Source: Pisolithus tinctorius (taxonomy: Eukaryota; Basidiomycota; Agaricomycetes; Boletales; Pisolithaceae). From it: a stretch of 64,000 nucleotides of DNA. Location: NCBI GenBank assembly GCA_024663395.1, contig JANFAH010000018.1, positions 930,001 to 994,000 of the forward strand. The letters are read 5' to 3'. Under the pieces are notes generated by a model. That model did not search any database. It had not been told where the DNA came from and saw only the letters and a program-made list of their open reading frames with translations. A program made the position numbers and the translations under genes. This document shows positions 1-11,760 of the stretch, in pieces. Each line of letters begins with the position of its first letter. Within the stretch, counting starts at the first letter, position 1.

Positions 1-132
1 GCCCATAACTTCAGGGAAAAGTAATCATTCGTTTCAATACTCGATGCTAGTTGTTACATGTTATACATGGTACAGACGCCAAATCTAGATGCGCTACAGG
101 CTTTCAACACTCAACGGTTGCAACGGAACAGT

Positions 133-2377
133 CACTCAACGTTCTCCTTCGTATTGTTAGTAGTCAGCATACCGGAAATCTCTCCAGCAAGGACAGCTTG
201 ACGAGTCAGTCCAAGGTGTTCAAGAAGTAAGCGAGACGGCTTATCCTTCTCGCTGGGCTGTCCCGGCGACTCGCCCACTCCACATTTTCGCCCCACAACT
301 CCTTGAATTTCTGCATTTTATCATCTTGCTTCGTGACGCTGAGATATTCGTGCACAGCTCTCCAGGCACTGTCGAGCGCACCAACAACCCATCTAAAATG
401 ATAGGGTCAGTACCAGATCTTCTGCTTAATCACCCGACACACTCACGCATGACGAGTGCATTATCGCTTCTCCCGCAAAGTGTAGACGTCCGCTCACCGC
501 AGGGTAAGTGAGGGATGCATACAAATCTTCAAAATCGCCGGGACCGGAAGAATGCAAATGCGCCTGAATTCGGTGTCAGCAAAACACTGAATTGGTTACA
601 TTCAATCTCACCCATCGTATGCGGATCATGGGACCAGTCTTTCACATTCATATCGAGGAATTGGTCATGCAGGAATTCGTATGTGATTGGAGCACCGTGT
701 GCTTCTGCAAGATTGTGAAGCACCATCTCCTTCAGCGCTCCGGTCTTGTCTGGCGTTGCGAGGGATCCGAGGCGTTCCGCGTCAGTGGTCCAGCAGTAGC
801 TCGCAATGAGTACCGTGGACGGGGTATCGGAGTCAACGCCATAGATGGATAGACGATGGTGCGAATGGGAAGGTCCGTGAATGATTGCCACCGACAATGT
901 TCAGCTTGGTGGTCCACCATGGCTCTTTAAAAAATGCATAGCAATCTTGATGGAAGGACCGTACTGGAGCTGACGCAGAGCATTCTTCTGCTTGACGTTC
1001 ATCTCTGCGTCCTTCATACCTATCGTACGAAGCACGGGGGAGAGGGAGGTAGATATGACATGCGAGTAGACACGTTTCTCAGATTCATTGTGGACTGAGA
1101 CTGCAACACCAGCGTTCGGAATGACAATCGTTCTCGTACTAGCGTTGGGGTCGTTCTTTGGTTCCTGGTTCAGTGGCCCCAGGAGGAAGCTTGTCCATTG
1201 GAAAATCGGAGGGGATAATAATAATCAGCTCGTGGGATTGACCTATGGCCATGACTCTCTTTTGCCAAACTGGATGCGTTCCCCTTTGATTGATCAACTT
1301 CTGCCATTTTTCTTGGTCAAAACTTCTGATCCACCGCTGAGCCACGTTGCATGGATGGTGTAGACCAGGAGACAAATTTCCATATTGCAACTCACTCAAA
1401 GCACTGCCAATCGACGTCACCGGAAATCTGTGGCCACCGATCCTGGCGAAGGCCAACGATTCAAAGATTTCTTCACTCAATGCGCGGTCATACCACTTGG
1501 TACTGCTTTGGAGAAGCTCGCACCAGTTTACGACCTTGTGGTGAAGATGTTGAGGAGGAAGATCAAGGTTGACGCTGGGGATATACTTGAAAGACATGTA
1601 CGCGCGGAGGGAATACGAGTCATTCGCCATCATCACGCGCCAGCCCTCCTTTTTTCCCTGCTCGATATCAGCTATGAGCAACCTGGCAAATGGTTCAATG
1701 ACGTCGGTGTGAATGGCATCCGTTCCTGCTTTGATATAGCTAGGAGCTACACCGAGCTGGTCAGCATGGAAGGATCCAGGTTTGTCAGAAATTCGTTCGC
1801 GGACACCATTAAAGTAGTAGAAGCCCGGTTTCAAGTTGTAACCTTCGCGAGCCTCGAAGTGGTAGGGTATAAGTTTGTCCTTAAGGCGATCTGAACCTTG
1901 ATTCAGCGGCGGATAGGTTATCAACTCGGCCAGGCGTTTCATAATCCCATTCTTGTACTGTCCTTGTTCATCTTTTTTCGGTAGGGGGTAGCGCATAGCA
2001 CCAGCATCCTAGGTGATGAGGGAAGATGAACATCTAATCTTGTGTGATTTGGATGATAGGAAGCGCACGTAGTAATCATACTTCTGTCCTCCGGGAAATT
2101 TATACGTCAAAAGGCGACCACCAACACGGTCTGAAGCCTCTAGAATCTCGTAGTCGATATTCAGAGAGTCCAGTATCAATGCAGTATAAAGGCCACCGAC
2201 ACCAGCGCCCAAGATTCCGACCTTTTTGTGAGGGAAAAAGCGTAGTGTCTCATCTGAAATGTCAAAAGAACCGCTCTTAGCGGTGCTAAGCAGAGGGAGC
2301 TTGGCCGTGAGAGAGGCATGATAATCTTCAATAATGTTTCTGCCATAGAAGGCTAGTGGGTCGCCTTGGAACGACAT
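133..2377 (-). pseudogene. Flavin amine oxidase / L-amino-acid-oxidase-like, copy 1 (broken)
   Basis: Reading down the minus strand, 2377-2009 encodes an N-terminal Rossmann FAD site (GILGAGVGGLYTA, then YEILEASDRVGGR, the usual GxGxxG, acidic residue and GGR set). 1996-1139 encodes the middle of the oxidase and 897-529 the region before the C-terminal FAD motif. Family members oxidise amines or amino acids with FAD. Compared with copy 2 (32.0-34.3 kb), the frame breaks in a T-run near 930 and again near 570 (an extra C before the GP of the FFGPG-like motif). The extreme N-terminus seen in copy 2 is missing and the stop of copy 2 is not conserved. About 36-nt GT-AG introns fit at 2000-2050 and 560-600. 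I read it as a pseudogene; single-base assembly errors are the alternative. Confidence 0.75.
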
Positions 2378-4088
2378 AGAAAATAAGGACCAAGCTGAGC
2401 TTTATTGAGGTAGTGAAGCTACGGTTGCGGGTGTTGCTGCACTGGGGTTTGTTTCCTTCAAAGAAGCAGTCTAAATACCCAAAACCCGGAGGAAATTCGG
2501 TGTATTTCCCACAATGATGCAGGTTTACAAAAAGGAGATAGAGCACCACCCTCAAGCCATGCATGATGCAATGAACACAGCAAGAGGGCAAGCCACCATC
2601 AGCGTGAAGACAACCCTTCCCGAAGATCGAAGTCTTGAGGATGTTCCGATCAGAACCTGTGACCTCCATTTTGGTTGATCAGAAACACGATCAGAGCAGT
2701 GTCAATGAGTGGGAAGACCACTTGGTTCATCGCGCGTTCCACCAGTCCCAATAGACAGGAATGGGAATCAACTCACATGAACACGATGCCGATGGAAGGA
2801 ACTGACGGAATTCTGTGTGCCAATGGCAGATATGGCCTCCAATAGTCAGTAAGCAAGGCTGGGTGGCCAGAGCCAGGCACCCAAATCTTCGGGGGACGGT
2901 AATGTGGGCAACATTAAGGTGCCAATTGGCATTACATCTTCCGAAGGCAAGAGCTTGGTGGGGGCTCATACAGCTAACTGCAGAACGATAGACCAGAGCT
3001 AAGCGAAATTCACATAAGCACGTTTGTTTGTTGTGGAGCTAAGTGTCATTGTGAGCCGAACAATGTCAGTCTGCCCGTGCGCGTCGACGTTATGTTGATA
3101 AATGATGGGGTGACTTGTTTACTAAGTTGTGGAGCTAAGTGACATGAGCCAAACAATGTCAGTCTGCCCATGCGCATTGACGCTATGTTAATAAAGGATG
3201 GGGTGACAAGTGTGTACTAACAAACGGACTCACGAGCCGAAAGAGATTAACAAGTGACGAAGGGAAGGGTGAAGGGTTTTCCAGCCCAGAGGAGATGCTG
3301 ACCCTGAGGGTGGAGAGTGAGCTGTGTCCCTTTCGTTCGGAGCGAGCTATGCTAGCTGTCGGAAACTCGGAGCGGTGGATAAAGGAGGTGGCTGCTTACC
3401 AGTGAGAGCAGCGTTCGAGGTGCCAGTTGCTACAGAAGGCCAGGCAAGGCGAAGCCACAGACCGCAACCATGGCGGTGGCGGTAAAGAACACATTCTGAT
3501 TGGGTGAGGGTCACGTGACATGGCAGTAAACAAACCGAGTATTGTACTACACTTTAAAACTCATGAACTTGGGAAGTGCTGCCTGCATTGGCGCTAACCT
3601 CGCTTGCTGTTTGCATCTTACTCGCGGGGAGATAAGTTTTATAGTACCTTTTACAGCGTGTAGTCTACATTGCACCGTCTACGAATAGTGTTCATCGTCC
3701 GTAGTGTAAATCCAGTGCTCTAGTCCGACGAGTACCAAAAGATGATCAGCTAGATGGACTAGATTTGCATCTTTTTGTAGCATTTGATGTCTTCCGAGTC
3801 TGACTGCACATGTTTTGTACAATACATCCCTCATTATGTTAGGCCCTGAGCCACAGATGCCTGCTCTAACTGTCTGTCATCTCTGGCTAAGCTGCAACCC
3901 GTCTATTGTTTTTGTATAATAAAAAGTTGTATGCACATGTATTGCTGGGTGCTGACTAAGCATGCAAAAATGCGTACTACGAGGCAAAAACGCAGTAGTC
4001 CTAAGTCAGAAAGCAAAGCAACAGAAATAAAACACATAAAATATATACCATTCGGAAGGCCTCGTCGAGTAGTACTATAATCTGAAAA
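2378..4088. other. Non-coding upstream region of flavin oxidase copy 1
   Basis: No convincing coding sequence. Roughly 2,700-2,950 is recognisably similar to 34,590-34,830, the upstream region of flavin oxidase copy 2, so the duplication included promoter DNA. The rest is AT-moderate sequence in which I see nothing apart from the tandem repeat at 3,030-3,220. Confidence 0.5.
3030..3220. repeat. Two-copy tandem repeat, period about 96 bp
   Basis: The unit beginning GTTGTGGAGCTAAGTG at about 3,030 recurs at 3,126. Both copies contain ACAATGTCAGTCTGCCC and end near GATGGGGTGAC and TACTAA. The copies differ by scattered substitutions and a few indels. Confidence 0.85.
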
Positions 4089-4790
4089 AGCGAGAAGTAG
4101 GACAGCGAAACGGGCGAGCTATAGCGTACGCACCGGTGAGGTATTGCCTGGGGGAGGGAGAGGGGAGACCCTCGAGTGACAACAGCTGGGGGATCAACAC
4201 CAAATCATGGCAGATGGTAGGAAACCCGCAGACGTACACCAGAAACAGGAACCACGCCATTTCGACCACCCAGTCCGGAGCTATACCCAAAGTTGCCTCA
4301 CCACCCCCTGAATACAAAAACAGGCATATCTCGACAGTGGCTACGCAGAAACGGATGAAAAATGTATCCCAAGGAAGGGTAAAGCGAGGGGAAGAAACTG
4401 CCCAATAAGCGAGAGGAACGGCGGAGAAACACGTGAGATACGATCTCAAGTCCTCAAAGGTGGGGACAGGAGAGTCGCCTGAACGACAACGGCTGGGGGG
4501 ATCAACAAAAAAACACTGGGAGATCGTAGGGAACACCTCTAAGAGTGCAAAGAAAAGGGAACCGCACTAACCTGACCACCCAGTCACGAGATATACACAA
4601 AAGCAACGCACAGCATTCCTAACACAAAAACGGTCATATCTCTATAACAACCGCACGGAATTGGATGAATGAGGCGTCCCCAACGATGGCTGAGTGAGGG
4701 AAACAAAGGACACGAAGGCGAGAGAAACGGCATAGCAACACGTGAGATACAACGACGAGACCTCAAGGGTGGGCCTTCCCACAAATATGC
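4089..4790. repeat. Diverged tandem repeat, period about 310 bp, 2.3 units
   Basis: Landmarks GCGAGA..GAAAC..CGTGAGATAC..CTCAA recur at about 4,409 and 4,715. The CAACAGCTGGGGGATCAAC / CAACGGCTGGGGGGATCAAC segment and the ACCACCCAGTC segment recur about 310 bp apart. Copies look roughly two-thirds identical by eye. The last unit is truncated near 4,790, a possible break between host DNA and the Helitron side. No gene is apparent. Confidence 0.7.
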
Positions 4791-5203
4791 AGATAACTTT
4801 GGAACTGCTTGGTGTGTCAGGAAGATCCTACGATCAACAGGAAGCTATCGCGATCCTGCAAAAAAGCGAGAGATGTAGCACAACTTACACCTATTATATT
4901 TATGGCATACATATGGAGTGCATCACCGGTAATAGTTTTTTTTACTGCCTCGTCCACACCCACCTGCGCTTCGCCGGCATTCCTAATTTGGAATACCGCC
5001 GGGTATGTCACGTGATGTCACGTGATATGTCGGGGGCAGTTGAGCTAGGACAGATATCTCCACATGGAAGGTCACCTTGTTTACAAGGTCACTCCACCCC
5101 GAAAATGAGACGCTTTTTTCGACATCCGCACATTTCGTCACAAAACGCACTCCGCATGGCAATTGCCATCTGCCACATGAACTGTACATTTACATATTAG
5201 GTT

Positions 5204-7202
5204 TCAAGAACTAGTTACCATTTGTCTGTATACCGCTGTTGTGCTTTTTGTCAATTGCCACCATTGCATCATCTCTTCATCCAATCTCTGCAGACATTTG
5301 TCCTCCCTTCGCAAGTGTTCACAAGGGTGCTGAGTGAAAAGTCGGTCGTCAAAGTCTCTTAGAAGCTGGATCGTGTCATGCCCTCGGCTACGAGACAGTG
5401 TGACATATGCATTGAACAGTGTCAGCTGACCACTAGGAGGCGTGCCGATGTCAACCACGCAGTGTTCCAGTGTTTGGGCTTGGGCGCGATAATCCGTGAA
5501 AGCATAGGCAGGTGTTATCGGCAACTGCATTCGGCTTATTGTTGATCGCTTGCCAGCAGCCATTGTGATGGTGAACGTTCTACAGATCGGTGTCACAGGC
5601 AGCACCCCCGCACACAACCCTGGTAGCGTCTTCGCTTTGGTACGCTTCATCTCCACGAGCACATACAAAGGAGGATATTGCAGCTGAATCATGTTGTTCA
5701 CCAGGCTGTTGGCATTCTCCCTCGTGTCAAGCACGATGTCAACAATGCGGCCTCACGCCCCATTTGCCATGTCAATATCTGTTGTGACATTAAACGTCAC
5801 CATCACATCCATGCCAATTGCAAGGACCACCTCGTCTGACAGCCCTCCTCACTCAAGTCGATTGTGCCCACACCCACTTTTTGGATTGGCAGCGACGGCG
5901 AATCTCTCTGGCAAGGTGAGCGTGCGACCTCCTATGGTGTCCTGTGCAGGACAGCTGACGAGTGATAAACCTTCCATGCTTGCTCATTCTTTCGCCATCA
6001 TCGCATTCCACTCCATCTGCACGGCATGCCGCGGTGTCACCAACACAGCTTCTTTCCAAGGCAAGGATCTAAAGTCGGTTGGAGGACATGTAGGACTTCC
6101 CATCACAAGGCCGCGAAGCATGTTTATCTCACGTTCGGTGCAGCTGCCATTGCGGATGTGACGCAGGAGATCGATCCAATCGGCATCAGTCACTCTTACC
6201 TGAGTCTTCAGACGCACTATGACGTCGAACTGTTCGTAAATATGCCGACCGACAATTTCCTCGTGTGTATCCTTTTCCACATTACACGGCCAAAATAACG
6301 GTGCCGACGCTTTTGTAGCCACCGGCGGGAATTGATGGAAGTCCCCTACCAAGATGATGTTCAGCCCACCGAATGGAAGGTCTGTTGACATGGCATCTGT
6401 GCCCATTTGTGCGCGACATATGATGTTGGACAATTTCACCAATAAAGGACGTGAGACCATCAACATCTCGTCAATGATGAGATAGCTTTTGTTGTGCCAG
6501 TAATGCTCAAGTTTTTTAATCGTTTGAGCTGATTGTTTTCCGCCATTCAGTGGTATCATGCCTGTCACGCCGTTGTTAGACTTTGCTTCTCTTGTTGTGA
6601 GGGACCGTACATATGTTGTGCAATGTCTTCCCATCGATCACTGAAGCTGCAATGCCTGTGTACGCCGCTTTCACAAGCATCCCTCCTATACCCCTCCACG
6701 CAAAATTGTCCGTGATCATTTGAATCGTCCTCGACTTTCCAACACCCCCTTCGCCTGGTATTATCATACGCAATTGATCAGGTTTGCCTCCAGCGACAAA
6801 CTGCTGCAAGTGCCAATCGATAATGTCATACGCCTGCTGTTGATCGTGTAACAAGTCACTGACATCCGTAGGCTCGAGTGGGTTCTCCGCGGCAGCCACC
6901 TGCGCAAGCATGTAGGCCTGACCTACCTCGGTGTGTGTCATGCCATTGTTATCCACTATGCTGCCATGGTCGATATCCTCGTTTGCCTCCTCCGACTCCT
7001 GCAACCAGCAACCAGGTACAGAGTCCAACATGGCACGCATTGTGACCCTCCACACATCTAGTTGAGGTTCATCGTTTCCGATGGCGACTTGATAGGAGTA
7101 ATTGACCGGTCGCTCCCATGCTGCTGTTGGTGTGAACACTCCATACTGCAGCGCAATGGCGATGGCCTGCTTTGCATGACCCTGCTCACAAGCTGAAAGT
7201 TG
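5204..7202 (-). pseudogene. Helitron helicase domain (PIF1-like), C-terminal third of Rep-Hel
   Basis: Minus-strand reading shows Walker A (PGEGGVGKS, about 6,735-6,765), Walker B with YLIIDEM (about 6,462-6,488), a GDFHQFPPV motif (about 6,335-6,360) and a C-terminal superfamily-1 motif NAYVTLSRSRG (about 5,385-5,425). This is the 5'-3' helicase that unwinds DNA in Helitron transposition. The frame changes near 6,610 and again between about 5,990 and 5,730, so the gene is not translatable as it stands. It stops at 5,204. The N-terminal continuation lies beyond the inserted chromovirus at 13,914. Confidence 0.85.
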
Positions 7203-7207
7203 ATCGT
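7203..7207. repeat. Target-site duplication, left copy (ATCGT)
   Basis: ATCGT immediately precedes the TG of the 5' LTR and is repeated directly after the CA of the 3' LTR at 13,909-13,913. Confidence 0.9.
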
Positions 7208-8006
7208 TGTCATGACCATGACACCAGCGTAAGCCCCTAATACCTACTCCGCCCTCCTCCGACATGTTCCCGCGCTTCTCCGCCCTCTTCCGACGTGTTC
7301 CCGCGCTCCTCCGACCCTCCCGACACATCTCCACACCTCTCCAAGGTACCCTGACCAACTCCGCTCAACTCCGCCCTAAGGTTGGTCACGTGGGCTGTCG
7401 GACTTGCGGCCCTGCATTCTAGATAGGGTTCCACCCTCGTGTTGGTTTTCTCCATTCTTCCGCTCCTTTGGTATTTACCCTCTTTCCTCGTTGTAGTAGT
7501 TTCCTTGTCTCAGTTAAGGTCCCCGTCGTCCCTACCCTCCCTTGTCTCGGAAGGACTCTAACCCACTATACACTTATTGGTTTACATTCCGTACTGCACC
7601 GCCCTTGACCTACATCGTATATAAGGCCACGTAGTACTCCGATGTAATCAGTACGAATATCGAATAAGGTCCCCACCTTCGACTCGCTCTCAGTCCCCTC
7701 CGGAGTTTCGTCTCCACTTCCTCTGAGTCCGCTCCACCTCTGAAATACGAGGGCTGAGCTTGCGCAAGGGGGCAGCGCACTAGCTGAACCCAACGCCCTC
7801 TCATCCGACCTCCGACCTCTGACCTCCGGCTCCGACTCCGACCTCAGCCTCCAAGACTTTCCTTCATACCCCTCCGCTCACTGTTCGTCGAATATCTCAC
7901 CACCCAGTGGTCGGATTCGCTTCGGACTTTGACCGCTGTACTCCGCAGCCCAACCCGCTCCAACTCCGCCCTAAGAAGGAGCCAGGGGTGTTGTCCGACT
8001 TTGACA
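7208..8006 (+). repeat. 5' LTR of element I (799 bp)
   Basis: Begins TGTCATGACCATGACA, a near-terminal palindrome (7-bp arms, 2-nt centre), and ends GACTTTGACA. It matches 13,111-13,908 throughout, with a few substitutions and small indels (for example CTTTGG/CTTGG and AAGGTCC/AAGTCC). Confidence 0.96.
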
Positions 8007-8061
8007 GTATATTCGTACTATCACTTGTACGAGCTCTCTCACTTCCCCTACCACATCTGTT

Positions 8062-9294
8062 ATGCCTCCCATGACACGTCTCCGACAACGGGATGCTACC
8101 GAGGCCCTTGCTACAGCCTTGGCAAACCCCCGACGTCTCCCTTCGTTGTTGAGCCCTTCCGGAGCTTCTCCTCCAGGGGGCGCTCCAACTCCGACCCTGC
8201 TCCAGACAGCGCCTCACGCGCTGCACCCTCCATCCGTCAGCAGTCCGCCCTCCGCTCTCCGCCACCTCCTATCGTCATTCACCCTGGCGGAGATGGACCA
8301 GGCGACCCCGACGATGACCCCGACAATCCTGACTACCATCCTGGTGATGGGCCTGATGATGAGGATGATCCCGACAACCTTGGGGATCCCCTTGATGACC
8401 CGGTCCTTGCTCTGACCCGGGCCATCCATGCCCTAGCCCGCTCCAACCAGCGCTCCGGAGACTCTGCTCCACGAACCAGTCCGCGAGCCGGACACCTTTG
8501 ATGGGTCCGACCCTAAAAAACTCCGTGAGTTCCTGGTCCAGTGCGAGCTCAATTTCCAGGACCGCCCTCGGGCATTCCGCTCCGACCGAGCCAAGGTCAC
8601 GTATGCGCAGTCCTACCTTAAGGGCATGGCATTGGCCTGGTTCGAACCAGACCTTCTCAATCCGGATGATTACCTTAATCATCCGCTGTGGATGGATGAC
8701 CACCGCGAGTTCCTCCGTGAGCTCACTACCAATTTCGGCCCTCATGATGCTGCTGCCGATGCCGTCCAGCATCTGGAAAGTCTTACCATGAAGGACTCTT
8801 CGCGTATTGCGAAGTACTTAGTGGAGTTCAACCGCTGGGCTTCTCAGGTAAAGGACTATGGCGAAGGTGCACTCCGCCACCGCTTCTACTCGGGTCTCCC
8901 TGACCGCATCAAGGATGAAGTGTCCCGTGTCGGCAAGCCCGCCACTCTTCATGCACTCCGCGAGTTGGCCCAGACAGTAGATGCACGCTACTGGGAGCGC
9001 AGGTCAGAAGTCTCCCACTCCGCCAAGCCTCCTCCTGCCAAAGAACTCCGCTCCGCACCTCCGACTCAAAGCCGAAACCCTCCGCATCATCCTCCGCCCC
9101 TAAGTCCGACTCTAAAAAGGCCGAAGCGCCAAAGTCCGACATCAACCATCTCCTCGGAAAAGATGGCAAGCTCACAGCAGCTGAGCGGCTCCGCCGCCTT
9201 ACTGGTGGGCTGTGCCTCTTCTGTGGTGAACCTGGTCACTCCGCCAAGGACTGCCCAAAGTCGACTTCCCGCGCTGCCAAGGCCCGGCCGCTAA
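8062..9294 (+). pseudogene. Gag of element I (frameshifted)
   Basis: The ATG at 8,062 opens a frame that shifts near 8,170 into a Pro/Asp-rich stretch (GDGPGDPDDDPDNPD, frame 3) and returns to frame 1 near 8,465. From there a Ty3-type Gag capsid region is read (EPDTFDGSDPKKLREFL, later GMALAWFEPDL). Past about 9,050 the frame changes again. A CCHC zinc knuckle, CLFCGEPGHSAKDC, lies in frame 3 at about 9,213-9,255. Gag would coat the element RNA. The domains are typical and the frame changes are the oddity. Confidence 0.85.
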
Positions 9295-9329
9295 GGCTGC
9301 CACTCCGACCACTCCACCTGCAGAGAGGT

Positions 9330-10249
9330 CAGAGCCAAAAAATTAATCCGCTCCTCCAGGGAGCCTGTACGTCCTGGAGGAAGCGTTGATCCCATCCGTG
9401 CAGAAGTCCACCTCAACGCATCCGCTCTTTCCGACCCTAATTCTCTTCTTCCGATTATTTCTCTTCCTGATTTCTCCGTAGATACTTTCCCCGCTCTGGT
9501 CGACTCAGGCTCTTCGCACTGTTTCGTCGACCCCTCTTTAGTTAAAAAATATAAAATCCCAACAAAAAATGTCTCTCCGCCTATTCCTCTCCGACTGTTT
9601 GATGGTACTAGTAATACCGCCATTTCCCAAGTAGTAGACTTCTCCATCCGCTTTGCCTCTGGCGATGTCACATCTGTTTCCTGTTATGTAACTCCGTTGG
9701 ATTCCGCCTGTTCATTGGTCTTGGGACACAACTGGCTCACCCGCTACAATCCGTCGATTGACTGGGTATTGAGCAGTATCTCGTTCCGACCATCGATACA
9801 AAGAATGCCGACGCCCTTGGCGCCTCCGTCACCCTCTGTTGCGACTTCCGCTTCAGTACCGACACCCTCTGCTCCGTCCGCTCCTCCGACATCAGCTCCG
9901 CTGCCCACTCCGACAGCTGGCTTGCCACGCACTGCTCCGCATATCTCTCTCATCGGAGCTGCAGCCTTTGTCCGTGCATGTGCCCTTCCTGGCTCCGCAC
10001 AGTTCCGCTTGCACCTCCACCCCGAAGATATGAAACTCCGAGCCTCTTCGATGCCCTCCGCACCTCCTGATCTCTCTGCGGTGCCCTCTGACTACCATGA
10101 GTTCGCTGATGTCTTTAGTAAAGCAAAGGCTACTGAACTCCCTCCGCACCGCAGCTTCGATTTAAATATAGATCTCGAAGAAGGGGCTTCTCCACCTCTA
10201 GGCACTGTCTACTCCCTCTCTCCGCCCGAGCTTGAGGCTCCGCACCTTC
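9330..10249 (+). pseudogene. Aspartic protease and linker of element I
   Basis: Frame 1 shows the retropepsin active site FPALVDSGSSHCFVD (about 9,490-9,535), the family's D-S/T-G, followed by LVLGHNWLTRYNPSIDW, the second conserved protease block. A long Pro/Ser/Thr-rich linker then leads to the RT entry (YHEFADVFSKAKATELPPHR). This part would cut the Gag-Pol precursor. It ends in a stop just where the RT frame begins, 18 bp into the next open frame, so a frameshift separates it from RT. Confidence 0.8.
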
Positions 10250-11296
10250 ATAGATGAGCACCTCAGCTACGGTTTCATTAAACAGTCAACCTCTGCCCAT
10301 GGTGCTCCTGTCCTCTTCGTTAAGAAGAAGGACGGCTCGCTCCGCCTCTGTGTGGATTACCGAGGACTCAATAAAATCACCAAGAAAGACCGCTACCCGC
10401 TCCCTCTCATCTCCGACTTGCTCGATTCTCCGAGCTGCGCTAAAATCTATAGTAAAGTTGACCTCCGCCATGCCTACCACTTAGTCCGAATCGGTGCTGG
10501 TGACGAATGGAAAACTGCCTTTCGCACTCGCTATGGTTCCTATGAATGGTTGGTTATGCCCTTTGGTCTTACTAATGCGCCAGCGGCTTTCCAGCGGTTT
10601 GTTAATAGCATCTTCGCCGACATGCTCGATGTCTGTGTTGTTGTTTACCTTGATGACATCCTCATCTACTCCCACAACGAGGAGTTGCACCGCCAACATG
10701 TAAAAGAGGTCCTCCGCCGCCTCCGCCAGCATAGCCTCTTTGCTAAGCCGGAAAAGTGCGAGTTCCACAAAGACTCTGTCGAGTACCTCGGCTATGTCCT
10801 CTCCCCATCCGGTCTGACCATGTCCGCTGATAAGGTCCAGTCCATTCGTGATTGGCCTGAACCACGCAAGGTTAAAGACATCCAGTCCTTTCTTGGGTTC
10901 GCGAACTTCTATCGTCGGTTCATCAGTAACTACTCCGACATAGTTGTTCCGCTCACCCGCCTCACTCGGAAGGGTGCTCCTTGGAGCTTCTCCGAAGAGT
11001 GCCGCTCCGCTTTCCTCCGCCTTAAGACCGCCTTCACCTCCGCTCCGATCCTTACTCATTGGGTGCCTGATGCCCCAGTCACGGTTGAGACCGACGCATC
11101 GGACTATGCCATTGCGGGTATCCTCTCGATTACCTGCTCCGATGGTGAACTCTGCCCGGTTGCCTTTTACTCCCGCACACTCACTGCTCCAGAGCTCAAC
11201 TATGACACTCATGATAAGGAGCTGTTGGCGATTTTCGAGGCCTTCCGCCACTGGCGACATTACTTGGAAGGTTCCGCCACCCTGCTGACGTGGTGA
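10232..11296 (+). pseudogene. Reverse transcriptase of element I
   Basis: Frame 2 encodes a full Ty3/Gypsy [22 protein letters not shown], then [13 protein letters not shown], then the catalytic [11 protein letters not shown] (YxDD box). It continues into the start of RNase H ([15 protein letters not shown], with catalytic Asp, and [18 protein letters not shown]). The copied RNA is the element transcript in virus-like particles. The frame ends at 11,296 within the RNase H region and continues in frame 1, so a single-base change breaks it. Confidence 0.9.
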
Positions 11297-11760
11297 CTGA
11301 CCATAAAAACTTGGAGTATTTCTCCACCTCTAAGGTCCTAACCCGCCGTCAGGCTCGTTGGTCGGAGTACCTCTCCCAGTTCAACCTAGCCATCCGCTTC
11401 CACCCTGGCCGCCTTGGAGCCAAGCCCGACGCACTTACCCGCCGCTGGGATGTTTACCCAAAAGAGGGGGATAAGGACTACGCGCAGGTAAACCCTCATA
11501 ACCTCCGCCCTGTGTTTACCCAGGAACAGTTCGCTTCGTCCCTCCGTACTACCCACCTCTTGGCCCCTGTGCTCCGAGCCGCCATGATCTTCGATGTTGA
11601 GCAGCTCCATGCCGACATTATCTCCGCACTACCCTCCGACCCCATCTCCGCTTCCCATCTCCCAACTCTGACAGACCTCCGCTGGTCATTAGACCACGAG
11701 GGCCTCCTCCGCCTCGATGGCCGCATCTTTGTCCCCGACACTGATGGTCTCCGCCTCTGA
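11290..11760 (+). pseudogene. RNase H end and connection region of element I
   Basis: Begins with [20 protein letters not shown], the last conserved block of Ty3 RNase H, followed by [19 protein letters not shown] and [10 protein letters not shown]. It closes with a TGA at 11,758-11,760, and the same frame then reads directly into the integrase zinc region, so one nonsense codon is the only break here. Confidence 0.88.

Noticed and set aside
1088..1900. Plus-strand open frames over the flavin oxidase copies
   Set aside because: They mirror the minus-strand oxidase, which has clear FAD motifs and a paralogue.
5195..5213. TTAG or CTAG next to the helicase stop as the Helitron 3' end (CTRR)
   Set aside because: It lies within about 10 bp of the stop codon with no convincing GC-rich hairpin at the right spacing; other sites are equally possible.
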